Numbered from the stretch's first letter, positions 7,468-16,153 are shown. The stretch: DNA of 54,194 nt from an uncultured Rhodospirillaceae bacterium (GCA_945952105.1 CAMFGZ010000030.1:1-54194); one strand, 5' to 3'. The notes: a model not told the origin generated them from the sequence alone. Program-made: numbers and translations.

Positions 7468-9073
7468 CTGCGGCTTTCTGGCCGCGGTCTTTGCCGCCGC
7501 GACGGTGTTTTTCTCCCCTTCAGCGTTCTCGCCGGTCCGGGCGCAGCCGGCGGATTTCGACAGGAGCCCGAGCGGCTTCCTCACCCCCACGACCGGCGGC
7601 ATGCCGGCCGATGCGTGGAACGGCACCTCGCTGGCCGCCGCCAAGCGGGTCGTTTCCGCACTGCCGGCCGCCCCGCGCAGCCGGGCGCTGCGGGACCTCC
7701 AGTTCAAGGTGCTGGTGAGCCAGGTCAGTCCGCCTTCGCCGGACGGCAGCCCGCCGCCCAGCCTGTTCGCCCGCAAGGTGGATCGCCTCGCCGCCATGGG
7801 CGAGGCCGAGAATCTGAACGAGATGGTGCGCAGCATCGGCGCCTATGCCGATCCCGCGCTGGCCGCGACCACCGTCAACGCCTTGATGATGGCCGGCGAG
7901 AAGGCCTCCGCCTGCCAGATCGTCCGCACGGCCAAGCTGCCCGAGCCGTTCGCGCGCCGGGCCGACACGATCTGCAAGCTGGTGGCCGGCGACAATGCCG
8001 GCGCGCTGGCCGCTGCCTTGCCGCTGAAGGCCACCGATCCGGCCTTCTTCAAGCTCGTCGAGATCGCGGCCGAGGGCCTGTCGCCGACGGCGCCGCCGCC
8101 AGCGCAACTCGACGGTCCGGCCATGGTCCTGCTCGACCTCGCCTTCGTCCAGCCATCGCCTGCGACGCTGCGCACGACGCAGCCGCCCCTCATGCGATCG
8201 CTGGTGGCGCACCGGACCCTGCCGATGCAGACGCGACTGGATATTGCCGAGCGCGGCGAGGCGCTGGCGATCGTCGAGGCGTCGAAGCTGGGCGATCTCT
8301 ATCTCGATGCAGTGCGGGACAAGGTCGTGCTGCCGGCGCCGATGGCCAAGCGGGCGCGCATGGTCGCGGCCGCGCGCGGGGCGCAGAATGCCCAGCAGCT
8401 CATGAGCGCGATCACCACCGTCTACGGCGAGGAGCGCGGCGGCGCGCTGTTTCCGACGGTCGCGCGCGCGAGCGCGGGCGCGCTGATGAACGTGGCCCCC
8501 AAGCCCGAATACGCCAACGTGGCGCAGGAGGTCATGCGCGGCTTCCTGCTGCTGGGCGACAGGCAGCAGACGAGGGCGTGGACGCGCCTGGCGCTTTCCG
8601 CCGCCTTCAACGACAGCCGCGCGATGGGCGGGCTCGAGCGCCTGATGCCGCTGATGGCCGTGGCCGGTGTCGACGACGCCAGGCGCCTGCCGCCCGACGA
8701 CCTCAATCGCTGGTACGAGCTCATCGCCAGGGAAAACCCCGCACAGGCGCAGGTGCGCGGTTATCTGCTGCTCGAACTTTTCCGCGCCATCGGCTTCGAC
8801 ATTCCCGCAAAGTCGACGAACCTGCCGGAAACACCGGGCAATGCACGACTGGTTTCGCCGCCGGTCGCGACGATGCAGGCGCTACAGGCCGCTGCATCCG
8901 GCCGCCGTCGCGCCGAGACCGCCCTGCTGGCGTCCGTCGCCATCGGCGAGACGCCGCTCGCGGACCTGCATCCCGCCGCGGTCGGCGCGATCGTACGGGC
9001 GCTTCGGCAGGTCGGCGAGGAGTACACGGGGAGGCTGTTCGCGGTGGAAGTCGCGATCGCCCACGGACTGTGA
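7448..9073 (+). CDS. Exported helical-repeat protein of unknown function, coupled to xerD
   Basis: A 541-residue protein with a clear Sec signal peptide: basic N-terminus, hydrophobic GFLAAVFAAATVFFSPSAF, likely cleavage after PVRA near residue 32. The mature part is Ala/Leu-rich, mostly predicted helix, with recurring two-helix units such as RADTICKLVAGDNAGALAAALPLK, resembling TPR-like or alpha-solenoid proteins. I see no catalytic motif. The ATG at 7448 overlaps the end of the 59-aa membrane gene, and its TGA overlaps the GTG of xerD (GTGA). The three genes therefore form one translational chain. Proteins at this position are usually annotated hypothetical. A periplasmic scaffold or envelope role is possible but is only inference. 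Confidence 0.8.
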   Translation: MNALRGSCGFLAAVFAAATVFFSPSAFSPVRAQPADFDRSPSGFLTPTTGGMPADAWNGTSLAAAKRVVSALPAAPRSRALRDLQFKVLVSQVSPPSPDGSPPPSLFARKVDRLAAMGEAENLNEMVRSIGAYADPALAATTVNALMMAGEKASACQIVRTAKLPEPFARRADTICKLVAGDNAGALAAALPLKATDPAFFKLVEIAAEGLSPTAPPPAQLDGPAMVLLDLAFVQPSPATLRTTQPPLMRSLVAHRTLPMQTRLDIAERGEALAIVEASKLGDLYLDAVRDKVVLPAPMAKRARMVAAARGAQNAQQLMSAITTVYGEERGGALFPTVARASAGALMNVAPKPEYANVAQEVMRGFLLLGDRQQTRAWTRLALSAAFNDSRAMGGLERLMPLMAVAGVDDARRLPPDDLNRWYELIARENPAQAQVRGYLLLELFRAIGFDIPAKSTNLPETPGNARLVSPPVATMQALQAAASGRRRAETALLASVAIGETPLADLHPAAVGAIVRALRQVGEEYTGRLFAVEVAIAHGL

Positions 9074-10011
9074 AGCGCAAGCCCGCCTTCGGTCATGCGC
9101 GCGAGGTGCTGGCGTTCCTCGAAATGCTGCAGGCCGAGCGCGGCGCCTCGAAGAACACGCTGATCGCCTACGGCGCCGATCTCGCCGACCTCCAGTCTTT
9201 CCTCACGCGCCGCAAGCAGGGGCCCCTGACGGCCGACGCGACCGCGTTGCGCGCCTATCTGAAGTCGCTCGACTATGTCGGCATGACGCCGCGCACGGTG
9301 GCGCGGCGCCTCTCGGTGATGCGCCAGCTTTTCCGCTTCCTTCTGGCCGAGCGACTGCGCGAGGACGATCCCGCGAGCACGCTCGACTCGCCGCGGCTCG
9401 GTCGGCCCCTGCCCAAGGTCCTGTCGCGCGAGGAGGTCGACCGGCTGATCGACGCGGCGCGGGCGAAGGACACGGTCGATGGCGGCCGCATGGCGACCCT
9501 GCTCGAAATCCTCTACGCAGCCGGCCTGCGCGTGTCGGAGCTGGTCAGCCTGCCTCTGTCCGCCGTCGAACGCGATCCCTCGATGCTGCTGGTGCGCGGC
9601 AAGGGCGACAAGGAACGGCTGGTGCCGCTGTCGGATCCGGCGCGCCTCGCCATCGTGGCCTGGCTGCACATGCGGCGCGGCCAGCTCGCCGAGGGCGAGA
9701 CGTCGCGCTTCCTGTTCCCGTCGCGCGGCCGCACCGGGCACCTGACGCGCCAGCGCTTCGCACAGCTTCTCAAGGAAGCGGCGCTGGGCGCCGGCATAGA
9801 TCCGGCGCGTGTCTCGCCGCACGTGCTGCGTCACGCCTTCGCCAGCCATCTGCTGGCCGGCGGCGCCGATCTGCGCTCGGTCCAATTGATGCTGGGGCAT
9901 GCAGATATTGCCACCACGCAGATCTATACCCATGTGCTCGACGAGAAGCTGCGATCACTGGTGCAGGAACACCATCCACTGGCCCGGCGAAAGCGCCGGC
10001 CGGCCGGTTGA
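9070..10011 (+). CDS. xerD: Site-specific tyrosine recombinase XerD
   Basis: XerD acts with XerC at dif to resolve chromosome dimers. The 313-residue protein has an N-terminal SAM-like core-binding domain (about 8-95) and a catalytic domain with every signature residue: R154 (GLRVSEL), K178 (RGKGDKE), H251-x2-R254 (HVLRHAFASH), H277 (MLGHADI) and nucleophile Y286 (QIYTHV). The start is GTG at 9070, overlapping the preceding stop by 4 nt. I call it XerD rather than XerC by the neighbouring accA, an arrangement familiar in this class, and by the HVLRHAFASHLLAGGADLR type of box. No phage genes are near, so it is not an integrase of an element. Confidence 0.93.
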   Translation: MKRKPAFGHAREVLAFLEMLQAERGASKNTLIAYGADLADLQSFLTRRKQGPLTADATALRAYLKSLDYVGMTPRTVARRLSVMRQLFRFLLAERLREDDPASTLDSPRLGRPLPKVLSREEVDRLIDAARAKDTVDGGRMATLLEILYAAGLRVSELVSLPLSAVERDPSMLLVRGKGDKERLVPLSDPARLAIVAWLHMRRGQLAEGETSRFLFPSRGRTGHLTRQRFAQLLKEAALGAGIDPARVSPHVLRHAFASHLLAGGADLRSVQLMLGHADIATTQIYTHVLDEKLRSLVQEHHPLARRKRRPAG

Positions 10012-10044
10012 CAGGATTCCACGAGCGGGCGACATCTGACCTCA

Positions 10045-10998
10045 ATGACGACTTATCTCGACTTCGAGAAGCCGATCGCCGAGCTGGAAGGCAAGATCGC
10101 GGAGCTTCGGCATCTGCCCAATTCCGGCGACGTGGACATCGCCGAGGAAGTCATGCGCCTCCAGGACAAGGCGCATAAGCAGATTCGCGCGACCTACGCG
10201 AAGCTGACGCCGTGGCAGAGGGTGCAGGTCGCCCGCCACGCCGAGCGACCGCATGCGCAGGCCTATATCGACCGGCTGATCACCGATTACACGCCGCTGG
10301 CTGGCGACCGCGCCTTCGGCGAGGACGCCGCCATCGTGGGCGGCATGGGCCGTCTTGGGGGCCGCAGCATCGTCGTGCTGGGGCAGCAGAAGGGCGACGA
10401 CACCGAATCGCGCATCAAGCACAATTTCGGCATGGCGCGGCCCGAGGGCTATCGCAAGGCGCAACGCCTGATGCGGCTTGCCGACCGGTTCAAGCTGCCA
10501 GTGCTGACGCTCGTGGACACGCCCGGCGCCTATCCCGGCATCGAGGCCGAGGCGCGCGGCCAGGCGGAAGCCATCGCCAGCTCGATCGAGACCTGCCTCG
10601 GCCTCGGTGTGCCGCTGGTCAGCGTGGTGATCGGCGAGGGCGGTTCGGGCGGCGCGCTCGCCATCGCCTCGTCGGATCGGGTCTACATGCTGGAGAACTC
10701 GGTCTACTCGGTGATCACGCCGGAAGGCTGCGCCTCGATCCTGTGGCGCTCCAACGCCAACGCGCAGGATGCCGCCGAAGCGATGAAGGTGACGGCGGCC
10801 GACCTCAAGAAGCTCGACGTGATCGACGAGGTGATCCCCGAGCCGATGGGCGGCGCGCATCGTGCGCCCGACGAGACCATCGACGTCGTGGGCCGCGTGG
10901 TGAGCGAAGCGATCGCCGAACTCGCAAAGCTCGACGGCGACACGCTGCGCGAACGGCGCCAGGAGAAGTTCCTGGCGATGGGCAAGAAGGGCCTCTGA
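10045..10998 (+). CDS. accA: Acetyl-CoA carboxylase carboxyltransferase subunit alpha
   Basis: AccA pairs with AccD to move the carboxyl group from biotin to acetyl-CoA, giving malonyl-CoA for fatty-acid synthesis. The 317-residue product starts MTTYLDFEKPIAELEGKI and has the family core GGRSIVVLGQQKGDDT, NFGMARPEGYRKAQRLMRLA, the CoA-site loop LVDTPGAYPGIEAEARGQ, and GEGGSGGALAIASSD. Length is normal. It lies 33 nt downstream of xerD and 5 nt before the LLM oxidoreductase, so it is probably co-transcribed with at least one of them. No strong ribosome-binding site is visible before the ATG. Confidence 0.97.
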   Translation: MTTYLDFEKPIAELEGKIAELRHLPNSGDVDIAEEVMRLQDKAHKQIRATYAKLTPWQRVQVARHAERPHAQAYIDRLITDYTPLAGDRAFGEDAAIVGGMGRLGGRSIVVLGQQKGDDTESRIKHNFGMARPEGYRKAQRLMRLADRFKLPVLTLVDTPGAYPGIEAEARGQAEAIASSIETCLGLGVPLVSVVIGEGGSGGALAIASSDRVYMLENSVYSVITPEGCASILWRSNANAQDAAEAMKVTAADLKKLDVIDEVIPEPMGGAHRAPDETIDVVGRVVSEAIAELAKLDGDTLRERRQEKFLAMGKKGL

Positions 10999-11003
10999 CC
11001 TCC

Positions 11004-12017
11004 TTGTCGCTGCGTCTCAGCGTTCTCGACCAGTCTCCGATCCGCAAGGGCGGCACGCCCGCCGAGGCCGTGCGCGACACGCTCGAACTGGCAAAGCTCT
11101 GCGACCGTCTGGGCTATCATCGCTACTGGCTGGCCGAGCATCACAGCAGCGAGGCGTTGGCGGGATCGACACCCGAGGTGCTGATCACGCGCGTCGCCGG
11201 CCTGACCGAGCGCATGCGCATCGGCTCGGGCGGCGTGATGCTGCCGCACTACAGCGCCTTCAAGGTCGCGGAGAATTTCCGCATGCTGGAGACGCTGTTT
11301 CCCGGCCGCATCGATGTCGGCATCGGCCGCGCGCCGGGCAGCGACCAGCAGACGATGCGCATCCTGGCCGGCGGCAAGCCCAACTGGAGCAACGCCGACA
11401 AGTATCCTTACCAGGTACGCGACCTCGTGGCCTGGCTGCACGACGCGCTGCCGCTCAACCACGAAGGCACCGGCATCGTGGCGCAGCCGAGCGGCGAGAC
11501 GGCGCCCGACGTGTGGCTGCTGGGATCGAGCGACGACAGTGCAGCGCTGGCGGCGCATTTCGGCCTGCCGTTCTGCTTCGCGCACTTCATCAATCCAGAC
11601 GGCGGCGATGGCGTCACGCGCGCCTATCGCGCGCACTTCAAACCCTCGTCGTTGCATGCCGCGCCGATGCCGATGATGGCGATCTCGGTTTTATGCGCGG
11701 AGACCGACGAGGAGGCCGATCTCCTGTCGCGCAGCCGCGAGGTCTGGGCGATGCGCCTGCGCACGCTCGGCAATCCCGGTCCCGTGCCCTCGGTCGAGGA
11801 AGCGCTGGAAGCCGCGAAGCAACCCGGCGCCGAGCGCTGGCTGCCGGCGCTGCGCCGCCGCTCGGTGGTGGGCTCTCCCAAGACCGTGCGCGCCGGCCTC
11901 GAACGCCACGCCGCCGCCTACGAGGTCGACGAGATCATGGCCGTGACGATCTGCTACGACTTCGAGAAGCGGAAGCGGTCGTACGAGTTGTTGGCGGAAG
12001 AGTTCGGGTTGAGCTGA
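11004..12017 (+). CDS. LLM-class flavin-dependent oxidoreductase (MsnO8-type)
   Basis: A 337-residue luciferase-like monooxygenase fold protein of the group often named MsnO8 or oxidoreductase group 1. The N-terminus reads SLRLSVLDQSPIRKGGTP, then CDRLGYHRYWLAEHHS, GSGGVMLPHYSAFKVAEN and GRIDVGIGRAPGSD, all typical of the family. These enzymes use reduced flavin, but substrates are mostly unknown. The best start is a TTG at 11004, 5 nt after the accA stop, with an AAGAAGGG stretch about 12 nt upstream inside accA. No ATG lies near the conserved N-terminus. The gene is followed by the palindromic repeat at 12029-12152. Confidence 0.88.
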   Translation: MSLRLSVLDQSPIRKGGTPAEAVRDTLELAKLCDRLGYHRYWLAEHHSSEALAGSTPEVLITRVAGLTERMRIGSGGVMLPHYSAFKVAENFRMLETLFPGRIDVGIGRAPGSDQQTMRILAGGKPNWSNADKYPYQVRDLVAWLHDALPLNHEGTGIVAQPSGETAPDVWLLGSSDDSAALAAHFGLPFCFAHFINPDGGDGVTRAYRAHFKPSSLHAAPMPMMAISVLCAETDEEADLLSRSREVWAMRLRTLGNPGPVPSVEEALEAAKQPGAERWLPALRRRSVVGSPKTVRAGLERHAAAYEVDEIMAVTICYDFEKRKRSYELLAEEFGLS

Positions 12018-12028
12018 AAAGCAAAGCC

Positions 12029-12152
12029 GTCGTCTCGACCGGAGCCTCGCGTAGCGAGGCGGAGTGGAGAGACCTTCTCTCCACGAATAGCTGGCTAATC
12101 GTAGAGAGAAGGTCTCTCCGCTACGCGCCTGCGGCGCTCCGGTCGAGACGAC
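12029..12152. repeat. Long imperfect palindrome, REP/BIME- or MITE-like
   Basis: Between two convergent genes lies a 124-nt element bounded by perfect 17-nt inverted arms. The left arm, 12029-12045, reads GTCGTCTCGACCGGAGC; its reverse complement is at 12136-12152. Inside are further inverted pieces: GTAGCG near 12051 against CGCTAC near 12119, and GGAGAGACCTTCTCTC against GAGAGAAGGTCTCTCC. The RNA from either strand would fold into a long hairpin. No coding capacity is present. A fragment with the same arm core recurs near 33.93 kb. It may also act as a bidirectional terminator for the LLM and TPR genes. Confidence 0.75.
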
Positions 12153-12161
12153 GGGGGTCTT

Positions 12162-13445
12162 TTAAAGCCCCGCCAATGGAAACCCTTGGCCCTTGCCGTT
12201 CTGCGGGCGGCGCTTCTCGATCATCGTGCGGGCTTCGGCGGTGCGGCCGGCTTTCACCATTGCGGAGGTGACGACGTACTCGAGCAGGTCGCGTTGTGCG
12301 CGGCTGCCGCCCAGGCGTTCGTGCGTGGAGAGCAGGGGCTCGATCTCCGCGATGGCGCGCGCCCAGTCGCCTTGCGCGTAGGCTTCGAAGCCGCGCGCCA
12401 TCGGCTGCAGCATGTCGGCGGTCGCGCCTTTCGGGGTCTCGATGAACTTCGCCAGCGCCGCATTGTCGCCGGCCATCGCGTAGGCCAGCACCGTGTGCAT
12501 GTCGACGAAGCCCAGGCCCGGGCGTCCGAACCACTTGGTGTTGTAGTCCGCGATCTCGCGCCAGCGGGCGGTCTGGCGTGGCTCGCCCGCCATCTCGGCG
12601 CGGGCGAGGAAGGCGACGCAATCGGTCGCGACGTTGACCTGCGGCCCCCAGGCGACGGCCGGGCTCAGCGCCTCGTCGTAGATGCGCCAGGCCTCTTCCC
12701 TGCGGCCGGTCTCCATCGACCACAGCGCCAGGTGCCAGTTGTTGTGGACGTGCATCAGCCCGTCTCGCGAATAGTCCTTCATCCACTCCGTCAGGAAGGC
12801 GAGGCCGGCCTCGCGCTCGCCCAACTCGTAGAAGAGATGGCCGCGGATATGCGCGGCATGGGCGCTCCTGGGGAAAGCCTCCAGCGCGGCGTCGATGTTG
12901 CGCCGGCCCTCGTCGAGCTTCTGCAGCTCGATCTGCGCGAAGGCGAGCTGGGTGCGGTACCACCAGTCGTCACCATAATGCTTCTCGAACGGTTCGAGCA
13001 GGGCGAGCTGGTCGACCTCGCGGCCGGTCTTGCCGGAGAAACCGATCAGGCCGAACACGCTGGTCGCGGGCGCGAGCGCCATCGCGTCGCGCGGCCACTC
13101 CTTCATGTGCTCGGGGATCGCGTCGAGGGCGGCGCCGCCCTGGCCGGTCAGGATCTTCTCGAAGATCGCGATCTGGCTCTGCTCGCGCGGGCTGGCACTG
13201 GGCGCCAGCTCCTTTGCGCGCGCCAGCGGCGCCTTGGCCTCGTGGCCGCGACCCAGCAGCTGCTTGGCGCGGGCCAGCGAGATGTGGCCCAGCGCGAAGG
13301 TCTCGTCGGCCTCGACGGATTTCTGGAAGGCAGTGTCCATGCCGGGCGTGGCGGCCATCAGGCTCTCGACGCCGGCGAGGTAGGCGTCGCGCGCCGCGGT
13401 CGACTGCGTGCCGAGTTCGTTGCCGTAGCGATCCTGCAGGGCCAT
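12162..13445 (-). CDS. TPR-repeat protein (TTC38-like)
   Basis: A 427-residue soluble protein built of helical tetratricopeptide-like repeats, for example ETFALGHISLARAKQLLGRG, ELQKLDEGRRNIDAALEAFP and AHAAHIRGHLFYELGERE. The HxxGHLxYELGE and HNNWHLALWSMETGR stretches resemble the TTC38 family found in bacteria and animals, whose role is unclear. No signal peptide is seen. I start at the ATG 13445 (MALQDRYGNELG), which overlaps the upstream oxygenase stop by one base (TGATG), indicating translational coupling. An alternative in-frame start 30 nt earlier lies inside the oxygenase gene. Coupling suggests it acts with, or on the substrate of, that oxygenase, but this is inference. Confidence 0.82.
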   Translation of the reverse strand: MALQDRYGNELGTQSTAARDAYLAGVESLMAATPGMDTAFQKSVEADETFALGHISLARAKQLLGRGHEAKAPLARAKELAPSASPREQSQIAIFEKILTGQGGAALDAIPEHMKEWPRDAMALAPATSVFGLIGFSGKTGREVDQLALLEPFEKHYGDDWWYRTQLAFAQIELQKLDEGRRNIDAALEAFPRSAHAAHIRGHLFYELGEREAGLAFLTEWMKDYSRDGLMHVHNNWHLALWSMETGRREEAWRIYDEALSPAVAWGPQVNVATDCVAFLARAEMAGEPRQTARWREIADYNTKWFGRPGLGFVDMHTVLAYAMAGDNAALAKFIETPKGATADMLQPMARGFEAYAQGDWARAIAEIEPLLSTHERLGGSRAQRDLLEYVVTSAMVKAGRTAEARTMIEKRRPQNGKGQGFPLAGL

Positions 13446-14101
13446 CACTTCTCCTTGCCCGCCGTGGGATCCCACATCGGCGAGGCCATGGTTTCGCTGA
13501 AATTCTTGAACATCAGGTTGAACGAGATGCTGATGCGCTCGCTCTGCCCGTCATTGGCCGGCACCGTGTGCTTCAACCACGAGGGGAAGATCACCATGCG
13601 GCCTTCCTTGCTGGGCGCATTGGCACCGTTGGCCGTCAGGCGCGTGTACTGGCGCGGCTTGGGCATGATCATCGAGGCCTGGCCGCGCGGATCCTGGAAC
13701 AGGATCTGCGAGCCGCCGGCCGGGATCGAGACGTAATAGACGCCGCTCAGGTAGTTGTTTGGATGATGGTGCATCGGATGGTAGGCGCCGGGCGGATTGA
13801 CGTTCGCCCAGCAGCCGGTGATCGCCATCGGATACTGGTCGACCTGCAGGAAACGGGCGACGCCGCGTCCCGCCGTCTCGACCAGCTTGGCGAACTCCGC
13901 GAAGGCCGGCCGCGTGTGCAGGTCCTGCGGTGTCTGCCAGTTGCTGCCGGCCGGAACCTTGGGACGCGGCGCGATCAGCCGCTCGATCTCGGTCTTCAAT
14001 TTCGCATTGAGGGTGGCCGCGGCGGCCGGCTGGAGGTCCACGATCCACAACGGGGTCGGGAAGATCTCCTGCACTTCCTGCTTCTCGATCATGGCTGCCA
14101 A
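13445..14101 (-). CDS. Putative 2OG-Fe(II) oxygenase (TIGR02466-type)
   Basis: A 218-residue protein of the group of small 2-oxoglutarate/iron oxygenases known as TIGR02466. The typical pieces are FPTPLWIVDL near the start, CWANVNPPGAYHPMHHHPNN (iron-binding histidine region), LSGVYYVSIPAGGSQILF, a DPRG turn, and WLKHTVPANDGQSERISISF supplying a distal His and the 2OG-binding Arg. The fold is a jelly-roll. The family has been linked to protein or small-molecule hydroxylation, but substrates are undefined. It is translated in overlap with the TPR gene and diverges from tauD across about 77 nt. The ATG at 14101 is used; an ATG three codons later (MIEKQ) is equally possible. Confidence 0.83.
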   Translation of the reverse strand: MAAMIEKQEVQEIFPTPLWIVDLQPAAAATLNAKLKTEIERLIAPRPKVPAGSNWQTPQDLHTRPAFAEFAKLVETAGRGVARFLQVDQYPMAITGCWANVNPPGAYHPMHHHPNNYLSGVYYVSIPAGGSQILFQDPRGQASMIMPKPRQYTRLTANGANAPSKEGRMVIFPSWLKHTVPANDGQSERISISFNLMFKNFSETMASPMWDPTAGKEK

Positions 14102-14178
14102 TATATCCCGCGATTGCCCGATTGTCCGTTAGGTGGTCCAATCCGCCGCATAATCAAAGGCTAGGGAGAAAACAACCG

Positions 14179-15075
14179 ATGCCCGTCTCGATCCATGCCG
14201 TGACCCCCGACTTCGTGGCCGAAGTGGGCGACGTCGCCCTGACCGAGGTTTCGCGCGAGGACCTCGCCGCGATCCGCGAGGCTTTCACCAAGTATGCGGT
14301 GCTCGTGTTCCCCGACCAGGAATTCGACGACGACAGCCAACTCGCCTTCGCGCGCCATTTCGGCCCGCTCGAGACGACGGTCTTCAAGGCGCGCAAGGAC
14401 CACAAGCTGCGGCTTCAGGAAAACATGGCGGATGTCGGCAATCTCGACGCCGAGAACCGCATCCTCGAGACCAACAATCGCCAGCGCCTCTACAATCTCG
14501 GCAACCGCCTCTGGCATACGGATTCGTCGTTCAAGCGACTGCCGGCCTATTGCTCGATGCTGCATGCGCGTTCGATCCCGCCGATCGGCGGCCACACCGA
14601 GTTCGCCGACATGCGCGCCGCCTACGACGCGCTGCCGGAGACGACCAAGAAGCGTATCGCGGGCCTCGTCGCCGAGCATTCGATCATGAACTCGCGCGCC
14701 AAGCTCGGCTTCAAGGACTTCGACGAGAACGAGCGCGAGGCCTTCGCGCCGGTGCCGCAGGTGCTGGTGCGCCGGCTGCAGGATTCCGGCCGCATGAGCC
14801 TCTATATCGCCAGCCACGCGGGCGCGATCCGCGGCATGGCCGACGACGAGGCGCGCCAGCTGATCGACGAACTGACCGCGCACGCGACGCAACGCCAGTT
14901 CGTCCATGCCCATCGCTGGCGCGAGAAGGACCTGGTGATCTGGGACGATCGCTGCACCATGCATCGCGGCATGGAGTTCGACGACCAGCGCTATAAGCGC
15001 GACATGCGCCGCGCCACGGTCTCCGACATCGCCCCGACCTGCGAGCAGATGGGATTGGCGGTCGCCGCGGAGTAG
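14179..15075 (+). CDS. TauD/TfdA-family 2-oxoglutarate dioxygenase
   Basis: A 298-residue non-haem iron dioxygenase. The iron triad is visible as H113-x-D115 (LWHTDSS) and H262 (TMHRG), with the 2OG-binding Arg at about 277-278 (DMRRATVSD). It is closer to the TfdA/2,4-D type than to taurine dioxygenase by the segments VLVFPDQEFDDDSQLAFARHFG and PPIGGHTEFADMRAAYDALPE, but I cannot name the substrate. The start at 14179 has GGGAG about 11 nt upstream. It faces away from the other 2OG oxygenase, so the 77-nt gap likely holds both promoters. A palindromic sequence follows the stop. Confidence 0.9.
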   Translation: MPVSIHAVTPDFVAEVGDVALTEVSREDLAAIREAFTKYAVLVFPDQEFDDDSQLAFARHFGPLETTVFKARKDHKLRLQENMADVGNLDAENRILETNNRQRLYNLGNRLWHTDSSFKRLPAYCSMLHARSIPPIGGHTEFADMRAAYDALPETTKKRIAGLVAEHSIMNSRAKLGFKDFDENEREAFAPVPQVLVRRLQDSGRMSLYIASHAGAIRGMADDEARQLIDELTAHATQRQFVHAHRWREKDLVIWDDRCTMHRGMEFDDQRYKRDMRRATVSDIAPTCEQMGLAVAAE

Positions 15076-15084
15076 TGCGCCACC

Positions 15085-15168
15085 CCCTCACCTAACTCTC
15101 CCTCTAGCGGGGGAGAAGAACACGAAACTCAGACTCCTCTTCCCGCTAGGGGAGAGGCTGGGTGAGGG
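15085..15168. repeat. Imperfect palindrome between tauD and the hydratase gene
   Basis: Arms at 15085-15118 (CCCTCACCTAACTCTCCCTC and following bases) and 15136-15168 are imperfect reverse complements over about 33 nt, separated by a short AT-richer loop. This type of CCCTCACC...GGTGAGGG element is a familiar dispersed intergenic repeat in high-GC alphaproteobacteria. It could serve as a terminator for tauD, although no T-run follows. The remaining bases up to 15286 show nothing further that I recognise. Confidence 0.65.
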
Positions 15169-15286
15169 AGCTGCGCAAGTCCTATCAACCGGACACTGAG
15201 CTTTCGGTCTGCGGCAGCAGAAAGATTTCTCGGCGAATCAGGGCGACGGATTCGCTAGGGTGATCGCAAAGCCCGGAGGAAGCGCC

Positions 15287-16147
15287 ATGACCATCGACAT
15301 CGAACCGCTCAAGAAGGAACTCGGCCGCAAGATCGAGGACGAAGACGTCGTCACGCAGGCGCCGCTGAAGGCGATGATCGCGACGTTCGACCGGGACGAC
15401 AAGGTGCCGGCGGAGGGCGAGGCGATCGCGCCGGGCTGGCATCTCTGCTTCCTGCATTCCTATGCCCGCCGCAACGTGCTTGCCGAGGACGGGCTGCCGA
15501 CCGAGGGCGGCGTGCTGCCCAAGATTCCGCTGCCGCGCCGCATGTATGCGGGCTCGACCTTCACCTTCGACGGCGACATCCGCGTCGGCGACAAGCTCCG
15601 CCGCGAGACCGAGTTCTCCGACGTACAGCTTCGAGGCGGCGGCACCGGCAGCCTGATCGTCACCAGCCAGACGCGTCGCGTCTACACGCCGCGCGGCCTC
15701 GCCGTGACCGAGGTCGCGAACACCGTGTTCCGCGAGGAGGTGAAGGCGGGCGAGAAGAGCGGCGTGCCGGTGCGCGAGGCGGCCCCCACCGACGTGCCGT
15801 GGCGGCGCACGATCACCGTCGATCCGGTGATGCTGTTCCGCTACTCGGCCATCACCTTCAATCCGCACCGCATCCATTACGACCGGACCTACTGCATCGA
15901 AACCGAGGGCTATCCCGGCCTGGTGGTGCACGGTCCCTTCGCCCAGCAATGCCTGTTCGACCTGCTGCGCGATTCCAACCCGGGGCGGGCGATCAAGACC
16001 TTCGCCATCCGCGCCCGCGCGCCGCTGTTCGACACCGCGCCGTTCGAGGCGATCGGTCGACCGACCGCGGACGGGAAAGGCGCGGAACTGTGGACCGTGA
16101 CGCCGAAGGGCACCATCGCCGCGCAGGCCACGGCGACCTTCGCGTAG
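15287..16147 (+). CDS. MaoC/HTD2-like acyl-CoA hydratase (mesaconyl-CoA hydratase-like)
   Basis: A 286-residue double hot-dog protein similar to FAS1-type dehydratase/3-methylfumaryl-CoA or mesaconyl-C4-CoA hydratases. The N-terminal half has APGWHLCFLHSYARR and PLPRRMYAGSTFTFDGDIRVGDK. The C-terminal half has the hydratase motif FRYSAITFNPHRIHYDRTYC, with catalytic-type N/H residues, and GYPGLVVHGPFAQQ. It should hydrate an enoyl-CoA thioester. The ATG at 15287 has GGAGG about 7 nt upstream. The MFS transporter starts 6 nt after its stop, pointing to a two-gene operon for uptake and catabolism of an organic acid. The exact substrate is not readable. Confidence 0.85.
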   Translation: MTIDIEPLKKELGRKIEDEDVVTQAPLKAMIATFDRDDKVPAEGEAIAPGWHLCFLHSYARRNVLAEDGLPTEGGVLPKIPLPRRMYAGSTFTFDGDIRVGDKLRRETEFSDVQLRGGGTGSLIVTSQTRRVYTPRGLAVTEVANTVFREEVKAGEKSGVPVREAAPTDVPWRRTITVDPVMLFRYSAITFNPHRIHYDRTYCIETEGYPGLVVHGPFAQQCLFDLLRDSNPGRAIKTFAIRARAPLFDTAPFEAIGRPTADGKGAELWTVTPKGTIAAQATATFA

Positions 16148-16153
16148 GGCACG

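Noticed and set aside
9070..10011. Tyrosine recombinase as a sign of an integrated element
   Set aside because: It is chromosomal XerD by residues and by the accA neighbour; no phage, att duplication or tRNA is near.
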